This document shows positions 36,260-37,437 of a stretch of DNA of 37,437 nucleotides, one piece after another. Under the pieces are notes generated by a model. That model was given only the letters and a program-made list of their open reading frames with translations, had not been told where the DNA came from and ran no database searches. A program made the translations under genes and the position numbers. Numbering within the stretch: the first letter of the stretch is position 1; each line of letters starts with the position of its first letter. The stretch is from an uncultured Saprospiraceae bacterium (GTDB lineage: Bacteria; Bacteroidota; Bacteroidia; Chitinophagales; Saprospiraceae): NCBI GenBank assembly GCA_938003955.1, contig CALKXE010000057.1:1-37437 (forward strand). The letters run 5' to 3'.

Positions 36260-37011
36260 TGAAATTACTTTTATACATATTATTAACGCTTATTCCTCTG
36301 ATCCTTTCGGCCCAGGTAGATAGCTCATGGCAATCAACTGTAACGTTTAGATATGAGAATGGACTTGTCCCTGATAACGCAGCTAAATATACTGTCAAAA
36401 CAGCTGAAGTATCAATCAAGAAAATGTCTTTGACATTGGTACCTAGAGTTTCTCAAAAGTCGATTCATAGCCTAAACGGCGTACAGTTCGGAACAGCAGC
36501 TTACAAGGAGTTTAAGTGGGGATATATCGATGGTACGATGTTATATAGTAATAGTACTATATTCCCAACTCTGACACTAAAAGGCAATGGACATTTGAAT
36601 CTACTCAAGGGCCTATCAGCAACATTGGGCTTACAGAACTATCAATATGTAAATGGGAATAAGAGATCTGTTATTTCACTGGGACCGACTTACTATTTGG
36701 GTTCTTGGATGGGGTCTTATATGATAAATAGGAATGGTAATAATAACTATTCACACAAGTTAATCACACGTAGATTCCTTGCATCAGCAAATGATTATAT
36801 TCAATTAGGAGTATATTATGGATCTTTTGAGGAGACTAATTTGTTAGGTGCACCAAATGATGTAGTTTCAAACACATTTCAATTTGCATTCCACAAAACG
36901 ATTTGGAAAGAAATACAACTACAGATCTCATTCAGTTCAGTAGGTACTAACTCTTATGATAATACATCAAGATTCACTAACTTTATGCTAGGGATAAAGA
37001 AGACCTTATAA
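36259..37011 (+). CDS. YaiO-like outer-membrane beta-barrel protein
   Basis: 250 residues. Signal peptide MKLLLYILLTLIPLILSAQ. The mature part alternates hydrophobic and polar residues with aromatic belts, for example YKEFKWGYIDGTMLYS, GPTYYLGSWMGSYMI and NTFQFAFHKTIWKEI, as in a barrel of about ten to twelve strands; the C-terminus FTNFMLGIKKTL is strand-like. The pattern and operon position recall the YaiO family, outer-membrane proteins found with glycosyltransferases. It is coupled to the regulator before it and directly abuts the next gene. Pore or assembly function is inferred. Confidence 0.72.
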   Translation: MKLLLYILLTLIPLILSAQVDSSWQSTVTFRYENGLVPDNAAKYTVKTAEVSIKKMSLTLVPRVSQKSIHSLNGVQFGTAAYKEFKWGYIDGTMLYSNSTIFPTLTLKGNGHLNLLKGLSATLGLQNYQYVNGNKRSVISLGPTYYLGSWMGSYMINRNGNNNYSHKLITRRFLASANDYIQLGVYYGSFEETNLLGAPNDVVSNTFQFAFHKTIWKEIQLQISFSSVGTNSYDNTSRFTNFMLGIKKTL

Positions 37012-37437
37012 ATGATAATACTACAATCTGCATATAAAGATGAAGTTAGTCAGCTTCTTGCTAACAAGGAGCATGTAACGGATGATTTAGCAAGTGAATT
37101 TTTCTTATCTCTTATTTTGAACGTAAGTCTTGGCTTTGCATTACTTGCATTCTTGATGACCTTATATATGGTATTGAGAAGAAGAAATATGAATCGAAAT
37201 AAGATTACGGATTCAAAATTACAAGAAAAATATCAAGACTTTTTAAGCAATTTTTTCACACTTCCCAATGATGATTCATTTATTGGTATCGTCAAAAACA
37301 AACAATTTCCGACCAGGTTGGAACCTATAGATATATCACATAAACACCGTCGTAAGATATTGGCCAATGAAATATTTAAATTCAAACAACAACTTACCGG
37401 ACAGCAAGCAGGTCAATTGACAAATTATTACTTCGGA
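37012..37437 (+). CDS. Membrane-anchored protein, N-terminal part (likely HEAT-repeat protein)
   Basis: Partial gene: the ATG at 37012 immediately follows the YaiO-like stop codon, and the frame is open to the right edge, giving 142 residues. A short N-terminal region precedes one membrane segment (FFLSLILNVSLGFALLAFLM, about residues 31-50), then a basic RRRNMNRNK stop-transfer motif and a cytoplasmic helical part (RRKILANEIFKFKQQLTGQQ...). From memory, similar operons (receiver, YaiO barrel, HEAT-repeat protein, glycosyltransferase) are common in Bacteroidota, so HEAT repeats are expected further on, but none is fully visible here. Confidence 0.75.
   Translation, partial: MIILQSAYKDEVSQLLANKEHVTDDLASEFFLSLILNVSLGFALLAFLMTLYMVLRRRNMNRNKITDSKLQEKYQDFLSNFFTLPNDDSFIGIVKNKQFPTRLEPIDISHKHRRKILANEIFKFKQQLTGQQAGQLTNYYFG

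Overview
The window looks like chromosomal DNA of a free-living Bacteroidota, most likely near Saprospiraceae/Lewinella-type marine or aquatic bacteria. This rests on four things seen in the sequence: type IX secretion (T9SS) C-terminal sorting domains of both type A and type B; a PorP/SprF partner protein; several promoters matching the Bacteroidota -7 element TAnnTTTG; and low GC with few Shine-Dalgarno sites. Lineage is inferred from gene content only.

Layout. 1-605 is the N-terminal part of a T9SS-type M36 (fungalysin-like) metallopeptidase, reading leftwards off the window. 1396-1986 is thymidine kinase (tdk). 2282-6190 (minus) is a 1302-residue secreted protein with HYR/Ig-like repeats, a dockerin pair, a cohesin-like domain and a type A sorting tail, closed by a clear intrinsic terminator. 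6408-7073 (minus) is an orphan LuxR-type response regulator. 7398-19305 (minus) is the main exported unit: a giant 3649-residue cysteine-rich modular protein with a type B (gliding-associated) tail, followed by its PorP/SprF-type partner. 19431-20620 (minus) is a translationally coupled pair of unknown envelope proteins (a lipoprotein and a membrane-anchored protein). Divergent to it, 20937-21981 holds a tiny hydrophobic protein and an SH3b protein, with a strong terminator.

22699-25963 (minus) is sppA followed by a GT39-like membrane glycosyltransferase. 26512-27732 (minus) is a TCR/Tet-type MFS exporter. 27918-30338 (minus) is a DUF4114 protein with a type A sorting tail. 30820-34545 (plus) is a compact signalling operon: H-NOX haem gas sensor, soluble hybrid histidine kinase (PAS-PAS-HisKA-HATPase-REC-Hpt) and LytTR response regulator. 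The likely path is NO to H-NOX to kinase to phosphorelay to LytTR DNA binding. 34883-35448 (minus) is a HigBA/Gp49-type toxin-antitoxin module. 35861 to the right edge is a single-domain response regulator, a YaiO-like outer-membrane barrel and the start of a membrane-anchored protein, in one tightly packed operon.

The intergenic DNA is informative. It holds a six-unit 23-bp repeat array (three direct, three inverted) before the H-NOX operon, a REPIN-like pair of hairpins beside sppA, two long trinucleotide microsatellites, a small dispersed repeat present twice, and a candidate small RNA whose terminator-like hairpin lies inside the 3' end of the glycosyltransferase gene. No rRNA, tRNA, CRISPR array or intact insertion sequence was recognised.
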